Below, piece after piece: positions 1-10,845 of a stretch of DNA of 64,000 nucleotides. Source of the stretch: Limnohabitans sp. 2KL-17 (GTDB lineage Bacteria; Pseudomonadota; Gammaproteobacteria; Burkholderiales; Burkholderiaceae_C); the NCBI RefSeq assembly GCF_003063415.1, contig NZ_NESK01000011.1, forward strand, positions 49,389 to 113,388, given 5' to 3'. A program made the translations under genes and the position numbers. The number at the start of each line of letters is the position of its first letter. Position 1 is the first letter of the stretch. The notes under the pieces were generated by a model. The model searched no databases, was not told the origin of the DNA, and was given only the letters and a program-made list of their open reading frames with translations.

Positions 1-383
1 GGTGTCAAGCCCGATTTTTCGGCGTTCGGCTGTTCGGGTGTTGCCACAGGTTCCTCGGCTTGGCCTGAAACGGATGGGGCTGGCTTGGCTGCTGGCTCGG
101 TTTGAGCCACGGTCGCCACACGTGTGCGGGCTGTGGCAGGGGCAACTCTTTTGACCGGGGCGGCTTGAGTGGGCGAAGGGGGTATCCAGCGGGTTTGCAG
201 GGGGGCTACGCGGATGGCCTCGGCCGTTTGAAGCCGCCAGTCCATGGCCCCGGTCAGGCTCAAGAGCAATACCAGGTGGAGGGCCAGCACCGTGACCGCT
301 AGCCAACCCAGGGTGCGGCGCGAAGGGCGCTTTGCCCCGGTCGGGGCTTTGGAGGTAGAGGGTCTTGCAGGCACCACGGGCAT
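1..383 (-). CDS. Membrane-anchored protein, N-terminal part (probably DUF3108 family), cut by window edge
   Basis: The reading frame is open from an ATG at 383 to the window edge, so only the first 127 codons are present. The protein begins with a basic stretch, has one hydrophobic segment at about residues 25-42, then turns into an Ala/Pro/Glu-rich linker. This layout is typical of the N-terminus of Comamonadaceae DUF3108 proteins or TonB-like periplasmic-spanning proteins. The conserved domain lies outside the window, so the family is inferred. The start lies 7 bp after the stop of the IclR gene on the same strand, which suggests co-transcription. Confidence 0.6.
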   Translation of the reverse strand, partial: MPVVPARPSTSKAPTGAKRPSRRTLGWLAVTVLALHLVLLLSLTGAMDWRLQTAEAIRVAPLQTRWIPPSPTQAAPVKRVAPATARTRVATVAQTEPAAKPAPSVSGQAEEPVATPEQPNAEKSGLT

Positions 384-389
384 CACCGT

Positions 390-1220
390 TCAGCAGGCAC
401 GCCAGCCCAGATCGGCCGAAAGTTGCTGGGCAAAATGACGCAGGTGTTGAGCGATGGGTCCGTCCCAAGCGGTGTCCATCGTGGCCGATGAGCCCAAAGA
501 CACCACGCCCAATGCCAAATGTCCATCTGCGTCAAACACGGGGGCGCAAAACCCAGAAATACCGGGAAGCAAGACATTCACCACGCGGCCCAAGCCTTGT
601 TGGCGCGTTTCTTTCACCATGGCCTGCACTTGGGCGGGGGTGCTGGGCAAGTCGCTGCGCCCGAGTTTGCGGGCCACAGCCAACTCCTGCTCGATCATGG
701 GGCCTGTTTTGTCGGCCGTACCGCCGTGGCTGTTGAACGCGGCAAAGCAGCGCCCCGTGGCAGACGACAGCAGTGGCATCACATCACCCAGGCGCAAACT
801 GACGGGCATGGCCAGCGGTGTTTCTTGCCAGTGCACCAGGGTTGGCCCCCGGTTGCCCCAGACGGCCAGGGCCATGGTGTGGCCAGTGGCCTCGATCAGC
901 GCAGGCAAACGCTCCCGGGCCATCTTGACGGCGTCCAGGCGAGACAGGGTGGCCAGCCCCAAGCGCAAGGTGGCAGGGCCCAGTTCGTAGCGGGTGCTGG
1001 TGCTGTCTTGCACCACCAGGCCAAGGCGCTGGAAGCTGACCAGATAACGGTGGGCTTTGGCGGCGCTCATCTGGGCGGCGGCTGCCAGGTCGCGCAGCAT
1101 CAAGGGACCCGGTGCTTGCGCCAGCACATCCAGCAGGGCAAAACCGACCTCGACCGATTGAATGCCTGCGCGTTCCTTGTCGCTGTGCTGGGGAGGGGAG
1201 GCCGTGCTGTCTGTGTCCAT
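390..1220 (-). CDS. IclR-family transcriptional regulator
   Basis: A 276-aa DNA-binding regulator of the IclR family, the usual length. Residues about 20-75 form the N-terminal winged helix-turn-helix (SVEVGFALLDVL, then a recognition-helix region around MSAAKAHRYL). Residues about 95-270 match the C-terminal effector-binding domain, with the family-like segment LPGISGFCAPVFDADGHL near the end. The gene is divergent from a fumarylacetoacetate-hydrolase-family gene across a 103-bp gap. That gap contains a perfect 7-2-7 palindrome at 1239-1254, so the regulator probably controls itself and the divergent enzyme. The effector cannot be told from sequence. The next gene on the strand follows after 6 bp. 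Confidence 0.9.
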   Translation of the reverse strand: MDTDSTASPPQHSDKERAGIQSVEVGFALLDVLAQAPGPLMLRDLAAAAQMSAAKAHRYLVSFQRLGLVVQDSTSTRYELGPATLRLGLATLSRLDAVKMARERLPALIEATGHTMALAVWGNRGPTLVHWQETPLAMPVSLRLGDVMPLLSSATGRCFAAFNSHGGTADKTGPMIEQELAVARKLGRSDLPSTPAQVQAMVKETRQQGLGRVVNVLLPGISGFCAPVFDADGHLALGVVSLGSSATMDTAWDGPIAQHLRHFAQQLSADLGWRAC

Positions 1221-1238
1221 ATCGCCTAGAATCTTGTT

Positions 1239-1254
1239 TCGTTTAGTTAAACGA
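1239..1254. promoter_or_regulatory. Candidate IclR operator palindrome
   Basis: TCGTTTA-GT-TAAACGA is a perfect inverted repeat with 7-bp arms and a 2-bp centre. It lies 18 bp upstream of the IclR start and 69 bp upstream of the divergent hydrolase. IclR-family dimers bind palindromes of about this size between divergent genes, so this is the best operator candidate. The binding itself is inferred. Confidence 0.55.
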
Positions 1255-1323
1255 GTTTAACAATGCGTAACTTATCGGTGCTTCACACTGTAGCGCATCG
1301 GGACCAGAACGGACACACTTAAC

Positions 1324-2334
1324 ATGAAATTGGCGACCTACAAAGACGGCTCACGCGATGGACAACTCGTGGTGGTTTCGCGTGACCTGAGTACCGCACA
1401 TTATGCGACCGGCATTGCCGGCAAATTGCAGCAAGTACTGGATGATTGGAACTTTCTGGCCCCTCAGCTGGAAGACCTGTATACGACACTGAACCAGGGC
1501 AAGTCACGCCACGCTTTCCCTTTTGACCCCGCGCAATGCATGGCACCGTTGCCCCGCGCTTACCAATGGGCTGACGGCTCAGCCTACCTCAACCACGTTG
1601 AGTTGGTCCGTGCGGCACGCAACTCTGAAGTGCCCAGCAGTTTTTACACCGACCCGTTGATGTACCAGGGCGGCAGCGATGACTTCATCGGTCCTTGCGA
1701 CCCGGTGGTCTGCGCCAGCGAAGCCTTTGGCATCGACTTTGAAGCCGAAATCGCCGTCATCACCGGCGACGTGCCCATGCAGACCAGCGCCGATGAGGCC
1801 ATTGAAGGCGTGCGCCTGGTGATGCTGGCCAACGATGTGAGCCTGCGCAACCTGATTCCGAACGAATTGGCCAAAGGCTTTGGCTTCCTCCAGAGCAAGC
1901 CTGCCACCGCGTTCAGCCCGGTGGCCGTGACGCCCGATGAATTGGGTGAAGCCTGGCAGGGCGGCCGTGTGCACTTGACACTGCAGTCCACCTGGAACGG
2001 CCGCAAGGTCGGCATGTGCGAGGCGGGCCCCGAGATGAGCTTTCACTTCGGCCAGCTGATCGCCCACATCTGCAAAACTCGCAATGTGCGTGCCGGCACC
2101 ATCGTGGGCAGCGGCACGGTGAGCAACAAGAGCGTGGAAGTCAACGGCCAACCCGAATGGCCCAAGGGCTACAGCTGCATCGCCGAAAAACGCGCCATCG
2201 AAACCATCCTGAATGGCCAGCCCAGTACAGAATTCATGAAATACGGCGACACCATCCGCATCGAGATGAAGGGCCTGAATGGCGAGAGTTTGTTCGGGGC
2301 TATTGAACAGGAAATCGTGCCGCTGGTTAATTGA
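1324..2334 (+). CDS. Fumarylacetoacetate hydrolase (FAH) family protein
   Basis: A 336-aa cytoplasmic enzyme of the FAH superfamily, which cleaves or decarboxylates 2-oxo/2,4-dioxo acids at the end of aromatic catabolism using Mg2+ or Mn2+. Visible metal ligands are E140 and E142 (DFEAEIAV) and D171 (ANDVS). The C-terminal part has the expected AGTIVGSGTVSNK segment. Length and the N-terminal cap (residues 1-120) resemble the longer fumarylacetoacetase-like members rather than short gentisate-pathway fumarylpyruvate hydrolases. It is divergent from an IclR regulator, a common control for such genes. The real substrate is unknown. It could process gentisate- or homogentisate-derived ring-cleavage products, but no neighbouring ring-cleavage gene supports either. 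Confidence 0.85.
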   Translation: MKLATYKDGSRDGQLVVVSRDLSTAHYATGIAGKLQQVLDDWNFLAPQLEDLYTTLNQGKSRHAFPFDPAQCMAPLPRAYQWADGSAYLNHVELVRAARNSEVPSSFYTDPLMYQGGSDDFIGPCDPVVCASEAFGIDFEAEIAVITGDVPMQTSADEAIEGVRLVMLANDVSLRNLIPNELAKGFGFLQSKPATAFSPVAVTPDELGEAWQGGRVHLTLQSTWNGRKVGMCEAGPEMSFHFGQLIAHICKTRNVRAGTIVGSGTVSNKSVEVNGQPEWPKGYSCIAEKRAIETILNGQPSTEFMKYGDTIRIEMKGLNGESLFGAIEQEIVPLVN

Positions 2335-2379
2335 GCCAAGGGTTCAAAACCTGATTGAAGCTGTACTTGTTGATAAGAC

Positions 2380-3834
2380 TCAGCCCAGCTTCTTCATCAA
2401 CAGCGCATTGACCTGTCCCGGGTTGGCCTTGCCCTTGCTGGCCTTCATGATCGGGCCGACCAGACCGTTCAGTGCCTTGGTGTTGCCGGCCTTGAACTCT
2501 TCCACGTTCTTGGGGTTGGCGGCCAGCACCTCGTCGATGATTTTTTCCAGCTCGCTGGTGTCGTTCATCTGCTTGAGGCCTTTGGCTTCGATGATGGCAT
2601 CGACCTCCCCACCTTCGGTCCACAGGGCATCAAATACTTGACGCGCCGCGTTGTTGCTGATGGTGTTGTCGCTGATGCGGCCGATCAGTGCGGCCAATTG
2701 GGCAGCGCTCACCGGGGCTTGCTCGATGGCCATCTCACGGGTGTTCAGGCGGCGTGAGACCTCTCCCATGATCCAGTTGCTGGCCAGTTTGGGCTGCCCG
2801 CAGGCTTTGGCGGTGGCCTCAAAGTAGGCGGCGACCGCCTTGCTTTGGGTCAGTTGGGTGGCGTCGTATTCGGGCAGGGCGTAGTCGCGTACAAAGCGCT
2901 CGGCCATCACGCGGGGCAGCTCGGCCATCTCGCTCTTCACCCGCTCGACCCAATCACGGCCGATCACCAGAGGCGGCAGGTCCGGGTCGGGGAAGTAGCG
3001 GTAATCGGCAGCGTCTTCTTTGGTGCGCATGGCGCGGGTCTCGCCCGTGTCGGGGTCAAACAGCACGGTTGCTTGTTGGATGGTGCGGCCGTCTTCGATC
3101 TGGTCGATCTGCCAGAGCACTTCGTAGTCGATGGCCTGCTGCATGAACTTGAAGCTGTTCAGGTTTTTGATTTCGCGGCGCGTGCCCAGCTCGGCACCAG
3201 GTTTGCGCACAGACACGTTGGCATCACAACGGAAGCTGCCTTCTTGCATGTTGCCGTCGCAGATGCCGATCCAGGTGACGATTTTGTGCAGCTCTTTGGC
3301 GTAGGCCACCGCTTCGTCGCTGGAGCGCATGTCGGGCTGGGTCACGATCTCGAGCAGCGGGGTGCCGGCGCGGTTCAGGTCGATGCCGGACTGACCAATG
3401 AAATCCTCGTGAAGGGATTTGCCCGCGTCTTCTTCCAGGTGGGCACGTTCCAAGCGCACGGTTTTGCGCACTGTTTCTTGGCCTTCTTCCATGAAGAAAG
3501 ACACCTCGCCACCTTGCACCACCGGGATCTCGAATTGGCTGATCTGGTAGCCCTTGGGCAGGTCGGGGTAGAAGTAATTTTTACGGGCAAAAACGCTGCG
3601 CTCGGCGATGTGCGCATTGATGGCCAGGCCGAACTCAATGGCGCGCTGCACAGCTCCCTCGTTCATTACCGGCAGGGTGCCGGGCAGGGCCATGTCGACC
3701 GCGCAGGCTTGCGTGTTGGGCTCAGCGCCGAACGCTACGGAGGCGCGGCTGAAAATTTTGCTCTGCGTCGAGAGTTGGGTGTGTGTCTCAAAGCCGATCA
3801 CGACTTCGTAGCCTTGAACCAATTTAGCGGTCAT
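2380..3834 (-). CDS. gatB: Asp-tRNA(Asn)/Glu-tRNA(Gln) amidotransferase subunit B
   Basis: GatB (484 aa) binds mischarged Glu-tRNA(Gln) or Asp-tRNA(Asn) and activates it for amidation in the GatCAB complex. The family motif [18 protein letters not shown] is at residues 83-100, and the C-terminal helical YqeY-like tail ([16 protein letters not shown]) is present. An upstream in-frame ATG would add 21 residues lying inside gatA. I chose the ATG at 3834, one base after the gatA stop, because homologues start close to the [16 protein letters not shown] segment. It is the last gene of a gatC-gatA-gatB operon and ends convergent to the FAH-family gene. Confidence 0.97.
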   Translation of the reverse strand: MTAKLVQGYEVVIGFETHTQLSTQSKIFSRASVAFGAEPNTQACAVDMALPGTLPVMNEGAVQRAIEFGLAINAHIAERSVFARKNYFYPDLPKGYQISQFEIPVVQGGEVSFFMEEGQETVRKTVRLERAHLEEDAGKSLHEDFIGQSGIDLNRAGTPLLEIVTQPDMRSSDEAVAYAKELHKIVTWIGICDGNMQEGSFRCDANVSVRKPGAELGTRREIKNLNSFKFMQQAIDYEVLWQIDQIEDGRTIQQATVLFDPDTGETRAMRTKEDAADYRYFPDPDLPPLVIGRDWVERVKSEMAELPRVMAERFVRDYALPEYDATQLTQSKAVAAYFEATAKACGQPKLASNWIMGEVSRRLNTREMAIEQAPVSAAQLAALIGRISDNTISNNAARQVFDALWTEGGEVDAIIEAKGLKQMNDTSELEKIIDEVLAANPKNVEEFKAGNTKALNGLVGPIMKASKGKANPGQVNALLMKKLG

Positions 3835-3835
3835 C

Positions 3836-5296
3836 TCAAATGCCCTCCGGCTGGCGAAGGTGGAAGTCGGTGGCTTGTTGCAGGCGATGTGCGGCATTCA
3901 GCAATTGGGCTTCCTTGAAGTAGTTGCCTATCAGTTGCAAGCCAACGGGCATGCCCTGGGCGCCAAAGCCTGCGGGCACACTCATCGCGGGCAAGCCGGC
4001 CAGTGAGGCGGGCAGGGTGAAGATGTCGGCCAGGTAATCGGCCACCGGGTCGCCCGCGTTTTCGCCAAACTTCCAGGCGACAGAGGGGGCCACAGGTCCG
4101 GCGATCACGTCGCACTCCGTGAAGGCACGCTGAAAATCGTCTGCGATCATGCGGCGGATTTTTTGCGCTTGCAGGTAATAGGCGTCGTAATAGCCATGGC
4201 TCAGCACATAGGCGCCGGTCATGATGCGGCGCTTGACCTCGTTGCCAAAGCCCTCGGCGCGTGTCTTCTTGTACATGTCCACCAGGTCGGCGTAGTCCTT
4301 GGCGCGGAGGCCGAACTTCACGCCGTCGAAGCGGCTCAGGTTCGAGCTGGCTTCGGCCGGGGCAATGATGTAGTACACCGGAATCGACAACTCGGTGCGC
4401 GGCAAGCTGATGGGCACCAGCTTGGCTCCCAGCTTTTCGAGTTCGCGCAAGGCACCGTCCACGGCAGCGCGCACGTCGGCCGCCAGGCCTTCGCCAAAGA
4501 ACTCTTGGGGCACGCCAATGCGCAGGCCTTCGATCGGGCGGTTCAGTGATGCCGAGAAGTCTTCGGTGGGCATGTCCAGCGAGGTCGAGTCGCGGTCAAG
4601 ATCGGGGCCGCACATGGCCGACAGCAGCAAGGCGCAATCTTCGGCGCTACGGGCCATGGGGCCTGCTTGGTCGAGGCTGGAGGCGTAGGCGATCATCCCG
4701 TAACGGCTGGCGCGGCCATAGGTGGGTTTGATGCCGGTGATGCCGCAAAAGCTGGCGGGCTGGCGGATGGAGCCACCCGTGTCGGTGCCGGTGGCGGCGG
4801 GCGCCAGGCCTGCGGCCACTGCAGCAGCGCTGCCGCCAGACGAGCCGCCGGGCACGCGTGAAGTGCCCCAGGGGTTTTGCACCGGGCCATAGGCCGAGTT
4901 TTCGTTGGCCGAGCCCATGGCGAATTCGTCGCAGTTGAGCTTGCCCAAAGTGACCATGCCGGCAGTGCGCAGGCGTTGCACCACGGTGGCGTCAAACGGG
5001 GAGCGGTAGCCGCTCAGGATTTTCGACCCCGCTGTGGTGGCGAAGTCACGGGTCACAAACACGTCTTTGTGCGCGACGGGGACACCTTCCAGTGGCCCGG
5101 CTGTGCCATCGGCCAGTTTGGCGTCTGAGGCGCGTGCCTGGGCCAGCGTGACTTCGCTGTCGATGTCCAGAAATGCGTTGTGCGGGTTGCCGCCAGTGTG
5201 GGCCAGAAAGCGCGTGGCCACTTCGACAGCGCTGACTTGTCCGGACTTCAAAAGGTCGGCTAGCGCTTTCACGCTGAGCTGGTGCAGATCACTCAT
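3836..5296 (-). CDS. gatA: Asp-tRNA(Asn)/Glu-tRNA(Gln) amidotransferase subunit A
   Basis: GatA (486 aa) is the amidase subunit that releases ammonia from glutamine or asparagine for transamidation. The amidase-signature triad is visible: K77 (VPVAHKDVF), S152 in the [10 protein letters not shown] loop, and S176 ([10 protein letters not shown]), with spacing as in other GatA proteins. The gene lies between gatC (3-bp gap) and gatB (1-bp gap), so translation is probably coupled. A genome carrying GatCAB normally makes Gln-tRNA or Asn-tRNA indirectly; which of the two applies here cannot be judged without the synthetase genes. Confidence 0.98.
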   Translation of the reverse strand: MSDLHQLSVKALADLLKSGQVSAVEVATRFLAHTGGNPHNAFLDIDSEVTLAQARASDAKLADGTAGPLEGVPVAHKDVFVTRDFATTAGSKILSGYRSPFDATVVQRLRTAGMVTLGKLNCDEFAMGSANENSAYGPVQNPWGTSRVPGGSSGGSAAAVAAGLAPAATGTDTGGSIRQPASFCGITGIKPTYGRASRYGMIAYASSLDQAGPMARSAEDCALLLSAMCGPDLDRDSTSLDMPTEDFSASLNRPIEGLRIGVPQEFFGEGLAADVRAAVDGALRELEKLGAKLVPISLPRTELSIPVYYIIAPAEASSNLSRFDGVKFGLRAKDYADLVDMYKKTRAEGFGNEVKRRIMTGAYVLSHGYYDAYYLQAQKIRRMIADDFQRAFTECDVIAGPVAPSVAWKFGENAGDPVADYLADIFTLPASLAGLPAMSVPAGFGAQGMPVGLQLIGNYFKEAQLLNAAHRLQQATDFHLRQPEGI

Positions 5297-5299
5297 GGC

Positions 5300-5599
5300 T
5301 TACTCGATGACTTTGGGGACCAGGAACAGGCCGCGTTCCACGGCGGGGGCGCTTCGCTGGTTCAGGTCGCGTTGGTTGGGCTCGCTCACCACGTCAGGGC
5401 GCAGGCGCAGCGTGATGTCCTGGATGGCCGCCACGGGGTGGGCCATCGGCTCGATGCCGGTGGTGTCCACAGCCTGCATGGCTTCAACGATGCCGAAAAA
5501 GCCATTGATTTGAATGAGCATGCGCTCACTTTCGTCGGGCTTGAGCTCCAGCCGGGCGAGGTTCGCAATCCGGGCAATATCCTGCGGGGTCAGGGACAT
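5300..5599 (-). CDS. gatC: Asp-tRNA(Asn)/Glu-tRNA(Gln) amidotransferase subunit C
   Basis: GatC (99 aa) is the small subunit that wraps GatA and stabilises the GatAB core. The start [19 protein letters not shown] is typical of the family, and the LF-VPKVIE C-terminus matches. It is the first gene of gatCAB. The 209-bp gap to mreB on the other strand must hold the divergent promoters. A TATTAT hexamer at 5678-5683 on the plus strand is a possible -10 for mreB, but no convincing -35 goes with it. Confidence 0.97.
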   Translation of the reverse strand: MSLTPQDIARIANLARLELKPDESERMLIQINGFFGIVEAMQAVDTTGIEPMAHPVAAIQDITLRLRPDVVSEPNQRDLNQRSAPAVERGLFLVPKVIE

Positions 5600-5718
5600 G
5601 GTTTGAAAAGAGTTGTAAAGGACGGGTTTTCCAGCTCAAACGGGGCTTGGAAGCGGCTGTTTCAGCAGGGGATCGGGTATTATCCAGTGTTTGTCGCAGC
5701 TCACATCTCAGCCTCTGA

Positions 5719-6852
<1,134 letters not shown>

Positions 6853-6923
6853 GCCACGCACCGGGCTGCTGAATGGCAGCCAGGTTCCAACTTTTAAAAA
6901 CCTGAATCCGGCGCACCTCTTTC

Positions 6924-7880
6924 ATGGCCCTGGATACCCTTGAACGCAGTGCTCCGCCGATTTTTCGGCAAGGCCTGTCTGCCACCACCAAATTGGTTCT
7001 GCTTGCGCTGCTATCTGTATTGTTGATGGCCTCAGACCACCGCTTTCGGATTTCGCAGCCGCTTCGTGCGGGCATTGCCATCGTGCTGGCCCCTTTTCAG
7101 TGGTTGTCATTGCAGCCGGTGCGTGCTGTAGGCGCTGTGGGGCTGTACTTTGGCAATCTGGAAGATGCACAAGATGCCGCTCAGAATTTTCAGACACGCG
7201 CCATAGCGCAGGCGCAACGCCTGCAACAAGTCGAACAGTTGAAGCAAGAAAACGCCCAGTTGCGGGAGTTGCTGGCCTTGCGTGAACAAATCGCAGGGCC
7301 CACCAAAGCCGTGGAAGTGCTTTACAACACAGCAGACCCTTACACCGACCGCATCGTGGTGGACCGTGGGCAAATCGCTGGCATTGTGCAAGGCTCAGCA
7401 GTCATCGATGCTTCGGGTGTTGTCGGTCAAGTCACGCGGGTGTACCCCCTGGTCAGTGAGGTGACCTTGCTGACAGACCGTGACCAGAGCATTCCTGTCA
7501 TGAATGCCCGCACTGGCAGCCGCCATGTGGCAGTGGGTGACCCGTCCATGCAAGGGGGCTCGCTTGAACTGAAGTTCATGCCCTCCGGTACCGATGTCAA
7601 ACAAGGCGATTTGCTCACCACCAGTGGCATCGACGGTGTCTACCCGCCTGGGTTGCATGTGGGACATATCAGCCAGATAGACCGCCGAGTGGATTCGTCG
7701 TTTGCCCGGGTTCATGCCACCCCGGCGGCCAAACCGAGAGGTCGGCATTTGCTGGTGCTGATGCCTGCAAAAGATTGGCCCGCCGCCCCCGTGGCGACAC
7801 CAGAGCCCAAACGCCCTGGCAAGGGCCGTGCACCCAATGTGGATGCCGTGGCTAACCCTTCATCAGGAGCCAAGCCATGA
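6924..7880 (+). CDS. mreC: Rod-shape-determining protein MreC
   Basis: MreC (318 aa) is a bitopic inner-membrane protein whose periplasmic part links the elongation machinery and activates PBP2/RodA. A single membrane helix is seen at about residues 22-36. It is followed by a coiled coil at about 82-122 rich in Q, L and E, then the beta-rich MreC core (VVDRGQIAGIVQGSAVID, GDLLTTSGIDGVYPPGL). The last 45 residues are Pro/Ala-rich and probably disordered. It is the second gene of the shape operon and its stop overlaps the mreD start (ATGA). Confidence 0.97.
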   Translation: MALDTLERSAPPIFRQGLSATTKLVLLALLSVLLMASDHRFRISQPLRAGIAIVLAPFQWLSLQPVRAVGAVGLYFGNLEDAQDAAQNFQTRAIAQAQRLQQVEQLKQENAQLRELLALREQIAGPTKAVEVLYNTADPYTDRIVVDRGQIAGIVQGSAVIDASGVVGQVTRVYPLVSEVTLLTDRDQSIPVMNARTGSRHVAVGDPSMQGGSLELKFMPSGTDVKQGDLLTTSGIDGVYPPGLHVGHISQIDRRVDSSFARVHATPAAKPRGRHLLVLMPAKDWPAAPVATPEPKRPGKGRAPNVDAVANPSSGAKP

Positions 7881-8398
7881 TCATGCCCGCAGGGCGTCCA
7901 CTGCTCTTGCCTGCCAATTCCCGTTTCATTGCCTTGACCGTGGTGGTTGGCTTGTTGTTGAACATGTTGCTGGGCTTTGTGGGCTGGCACTGGTTGCCCG
8001 ATGTTCTGGCCATCGTGGTCGTGTTCTGGAATGTTCACCAGCCTCGCCGTGTGGGGGTGTTGCTGGCTTTCTTGCTGGGCCTTGCGTTGGATGTGCATGA
8101 GTCAGCGTTGCTGGGACAAAACGCTTTGTCGTATGTCGTGCTGAGCAGCATGGCGCTGGCCATTCAGCGGCGACTTCTTTGGTTTCCATTGCGTGAGCAA
8201 GCCCTGCAAATTGTTCCACTTTTTGTCGCAACTGCATTACTGGAATGGGTGATCCGTTTGATCGTGCAAGATGCCTGGCCGCACTGGACTCAACTTTTCG
8301 CCCCCCTCATGCAAGCGGCCCTTTGGCCGCTGATAGGGGCATTGCTGCTCGCACCGCAGCGGCGCGCTTTTGATCCCGACAACATCCGTCCCCTTTGA
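7877..8398 (+). CDS. mreD: Rod-shape-determining protein MreD
   Basis: MreD (173 aa) is a polytopic inner-membrane protein of the elongasome. The sequence is almost entirely hydrophobic, with about five membrane helices, the expected size and hydropathy. The start overlaps the mreC stop by 4 bp and the stop lies 2 bp before the mrdA ATG, so the three genes are translationally coupled. Family assignment rests on size, topology and position more than on a motif. Confidence 0.95.
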   Translation: MIMPAGRPLLLPANSRFIALTVVVGLLLNMLLGFVGWHWLPDVLAIVVVFWNVHQPRRVGVLLAFLLGLALDVHESALLGQNALSYVVLSSMALAIQRRLLWFPLREQALQIVPLFVATALLEWVIRLIVQDAWPHWTQLFAPLMQAALWPLIGALLLAPQRRAFDPDNIRPL

Positions 8399-8400
8399 CC

Positions 8401-10374
8401 ATGTCACTCAGGCTGCCCTCACTTGCCGATTTACGGGATAGTCAGGCCGATTTGCAGCGGTTTCGCAGCCGTGTGGCCATTGCTCAGATCGTCGTGTTGG
8501 CGTGCTTTGTCCTGGTGATTGTTCGCTTGTCGTATTTGCAAATCGTGCGCCACGAAGACCTGCTGGAGCAGGCTGAAAACAACCGTACTGCAGTGATCCC
8601 GACAGTCCCGCCGCGGGGCACCATTCTGGACCGCAATGGCGTGGTGCTGGCCAGCAACTATTCGGCGTACACCTTGGAGATCACACCCTCGAAAGTGCTT
8701 AACCTGGAAGCCACGATCGATGCCCTGGGCGAAGTGGTGGACATTCAGGGCAAAGACCGCCGTCGGTTCAAGCGCTTGCGTGAAGACTCGCGAAGCTTTG
8801 ACTCCTTGCCCATTCGCACGCGCTTGAGTGACGAGGAAGTGGCGCGTTTCAGCGCACAGCGCTACCGTTTTCCGGGTGTTGAAATCAAGGCCCGCTTGTT
8901 TCGGCAATACCCCTACGGTGAATTGGCCAGCCATGTGGTGGGCTACATCGGTCGCATCAATACCAAGGAAAAAGAGCGCATTGAAGAAGACGACGATGCG
9001 GGCAATTACCGCGGCACCGAATACATCGGGAAACTGGGCGTGGAGCAGCGGTACGAGCGTGAGTTGCATGGCATCACGGGTGTGAACCGGGTCGAAACCT
9101 CGGCGGGTGGGCGTGCCACACGCAGTTTGTCGAGCCGTCTGGCGACACCCGGACAGAACGTGGTGCTGTCGATCGACATCCAGTTGCAAAAAATGGTGGA
9201 GGACTTGTTTGGCAACCGGCGCGGCGCCTTGGTCGCGCTGGACCCGAACACCGGTGAGGTGCTGGCCTTTGTCAGCAAACCCACGTTCGACCCCAATTTT
9301 TTTGTGGATGGCATCGATGTTGACAACTGGAAAATGCTCAACGAGTCGATTGACAAGCCATTGCTCAATCGGGCCTTGCGCGGCACCTATCCACCGGGCT
9401 CCACTTACAAGCCTTTCATGGCGATGGCCGCTTTGTCCACTGGCAAACGCAGCGCCAGTACCGTCATCAACGATGCTGGTTCGTGGACGTATGGTGGCCA
9501 TACTTTCCGCAGTCATGGCGATGCTGGCCTTGGCCCGGTCGACATGGTTCGCTCGATCGTGCTGTCCAGCAACGTGTATTACTACTCGCTGGCCAACGAC
9601 ATGGGGGTGGACGTTATCCACGACTTCATGAAGCCGCTGGGCTTTGGCCAAATCACGGGCATCGACTTGCCCGGTGAGGTTCGCGGCATTTTGCCCAGCA
9701 CCGAATGGAAGCGCAGTTATTACAAAAAGCCTGAGCAAAAAAAATGGTATGGCGGCGAAACTATTTCGCTGGGCATTGGTCAGGGCTACAACACCTTCAC
9801 CATGCTGCAGCTGGCTTCGGCCACCGCCACTCTGGCCAGTGGAGGCGTGCAGTTCAAGCCCCGGGTGGTCACGGCCACGCAAGACGCCCTGACCCACGCC
9901 CAGTCGCAGGTCAATGCGTCAGAGCCCCTGAACCTGGGCTTCAAGCCCGAGCACATGGAGGTGATACGCAACGGATTGACGGGTGTGGTGACCTCGGGCA
10001 CATCGGCCCGGGTGTTCGCCGGTGCCGGTTACACCAGTGCAGGAAAAACAGGCACAGCCCAGGCCGTGAGCATTGGGCAAAAAGAAAAATACAACGCCGC
10101 CAATTTGTCCGAGTACCAGCGTGACCATGCCTTGTACATGGCCTACGCACCGGCCGAGGCACCCAAAATTGCGCTGGCGGTGGTGGTCGAAAATGCCGGG
10201 TTTGGCGCAGCATCGGCCGCGCCCATTGCGCGGCGCGTTTTTGACTATTGGTTGCTGGGGCAATACCCCAGCGAAGAAGACATGGCTGCCACCCAAAAAG
10301 GCCAATCGGCCAGCCCGATAGGCAAGCCCCGCACCAAGCAGGATGTGCCGCTGGAAAGCCGGCGGGGCAACTGA
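8401..10374 (+). CDS. mrdA: Penicillin-binding protein 2 (elongation transpeptidase)
   Basis: PBP2 (657 aa) cross-links peptidoglycan during side-wall growth and pairs with RodA. There is an N-terminal membrane anchor at about residues 25-45 (IAQIVVLACFVLVIVRLSY), then the pedestal domain. The transpeptidase domain holds the nucleophile S334 in STYK, the SSN motif (VLSSNVYYY) and KTG (SAGKTGTAQ). I start at the ATG at 8401; a TTG six bases upstream overlaps the mreD stop and could also be used. rodA, normally the next gene, is missing: a convergent VOC gene follows instead. Confidence 0.97.
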   Translation: MSLRLPSLADLRDSQADLQRFRSRVAIAQIVVLACFVLVIVRLSYLQIVRHEDLLEQAENNRTAVIPTVPPRGTILDRNGVVLASNYSAYTLEITPSKVLNLEATIDALGEVVDIQGKDRRRFKRLREDSRSFDSLPIRTRLSDEEVARFSAQRYRFPGVEIKARLFRQYPYGELASHVVGYIGRINTKEKERIEEDDDAGNYRGTEYIGKLGVEQRYERELHGITGVNRVETSAGGRATRSLSSRLATPGQNVVLSIDIQLQKMVEDLFGNRRGALVALDPNTGEVLAFVSKPTFDPNFFVDGIDVDNWKMLNESIDKPLLNRALRGTYPPGSTYKPFMAMAALSTGKRSASTVINDAGSWTYGGHTFRSHGDAGLGPVDMVRSIVLSSNVYYYSLANDMGVDVIHDFMKPLGFGQITGIDLPGEVRGILPSTEWKRSYYKKPEQKKWYGGETISLGIGQGYNTFTMLQLASATATLASGGVQFKPRVVTATQDALTHAQSQVNASEPLNLGFKPEHMEVIRNGLTGVVTSGTSARVFAGAGYTSAGKTGTAQAVSIGQKEKYNAANLSEYQRDHALYMAYAPAEAPKIALAVVVENAGFGAASAAPIARRVFDYWLLGQYPSEEDMAATQKGQSASPIGKPRTKQDVPLESRRGN

Positions 10375-10402
10375 CTTCTAAGCCAAGGGTTTTGTGGGCG
10401 CT

Positions 10403-10816
10403 TCAGCTGTCGTAAACCGTGCCCAGGTCGGCAAAGCCCTTGACCTCGATCGGGTTGCCAAACGGGTCCATGAAGAACATGGTCCATTGCTCGCCCGGCT
10501 GACCCGCAAAGCGCAGATGCGGGTCGACCACAAACTTCATGTGTGCTGCCTGCAGGCGGTCGGCCAGGGCTTGCCAGTCGTCTTTTTGCAAGACCAGGCC
10601 AAAGTGCGGCATGGGCACCAGGTGTTCACCGACATGGCCCGTGAGGGTGGTTTTGAAAGCTTCACCCAGATGCAAGGAGATCTGGTGCGAGAAAAAGTCA
10701 AAGTCCACCCAGGTGTCTGTGGACCGACCCTCTTTGCAACCCAGCACGCCCCCGTAAAAGCGGCGGGCTTCGTTGAGGTCGGTGACATGAAAGGCAAAAT
10801 GAAAAAGGCTGCGCAT
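10403..10816 (-). CDS. VOC (glyoxalase/bleomycin-resistance fold) family protein
   Basis: A 137-aa single-domain protein of the vicinal oxygen chelate superfamily. It opens MRSLFHFAFHVTDLNEARRFY and closes with FFMDPFGNPIEVKGF, the two signature beta-alpha modules. The fold's metal-ligand positions fit H10 near the start and the Glu of the terminal PFGNPIE. Such proteins include glyoxalases, dioxygenases and antibiotic-binding proteins, and the reaction cannot be told here. I prefer the ATG at 10816 over the one four codons upstream because homologues start close to the first strand. It is convergent with mrdA and stands alone. Confidence 0.85.
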   Translation of the reverse strand: MRSLFHFAFHVTDLNEARRFYGGVLGCKEGRSTDTWVDFDFFSHQISLHLGEAFKTTLTGHVGEHLVPMPHFGLVLQKDDWQALADRLQAAHMKFVVDPHLRFAGQPGEQWTMFFMDPFGNPIEVKGFADLGTVYDS

Positions 10817-10845
10817 GACCGAAAGCATAGCAGCCAGAATGTGCG

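Noticed and set aside
8431..9897. 488-aa minus-strand ORF opposite mrdA
   Set aside because: It lies wholly opposite an intact, motif-complete PBP2 gene and has a His/Gln/Val composition typical of antisense reading.
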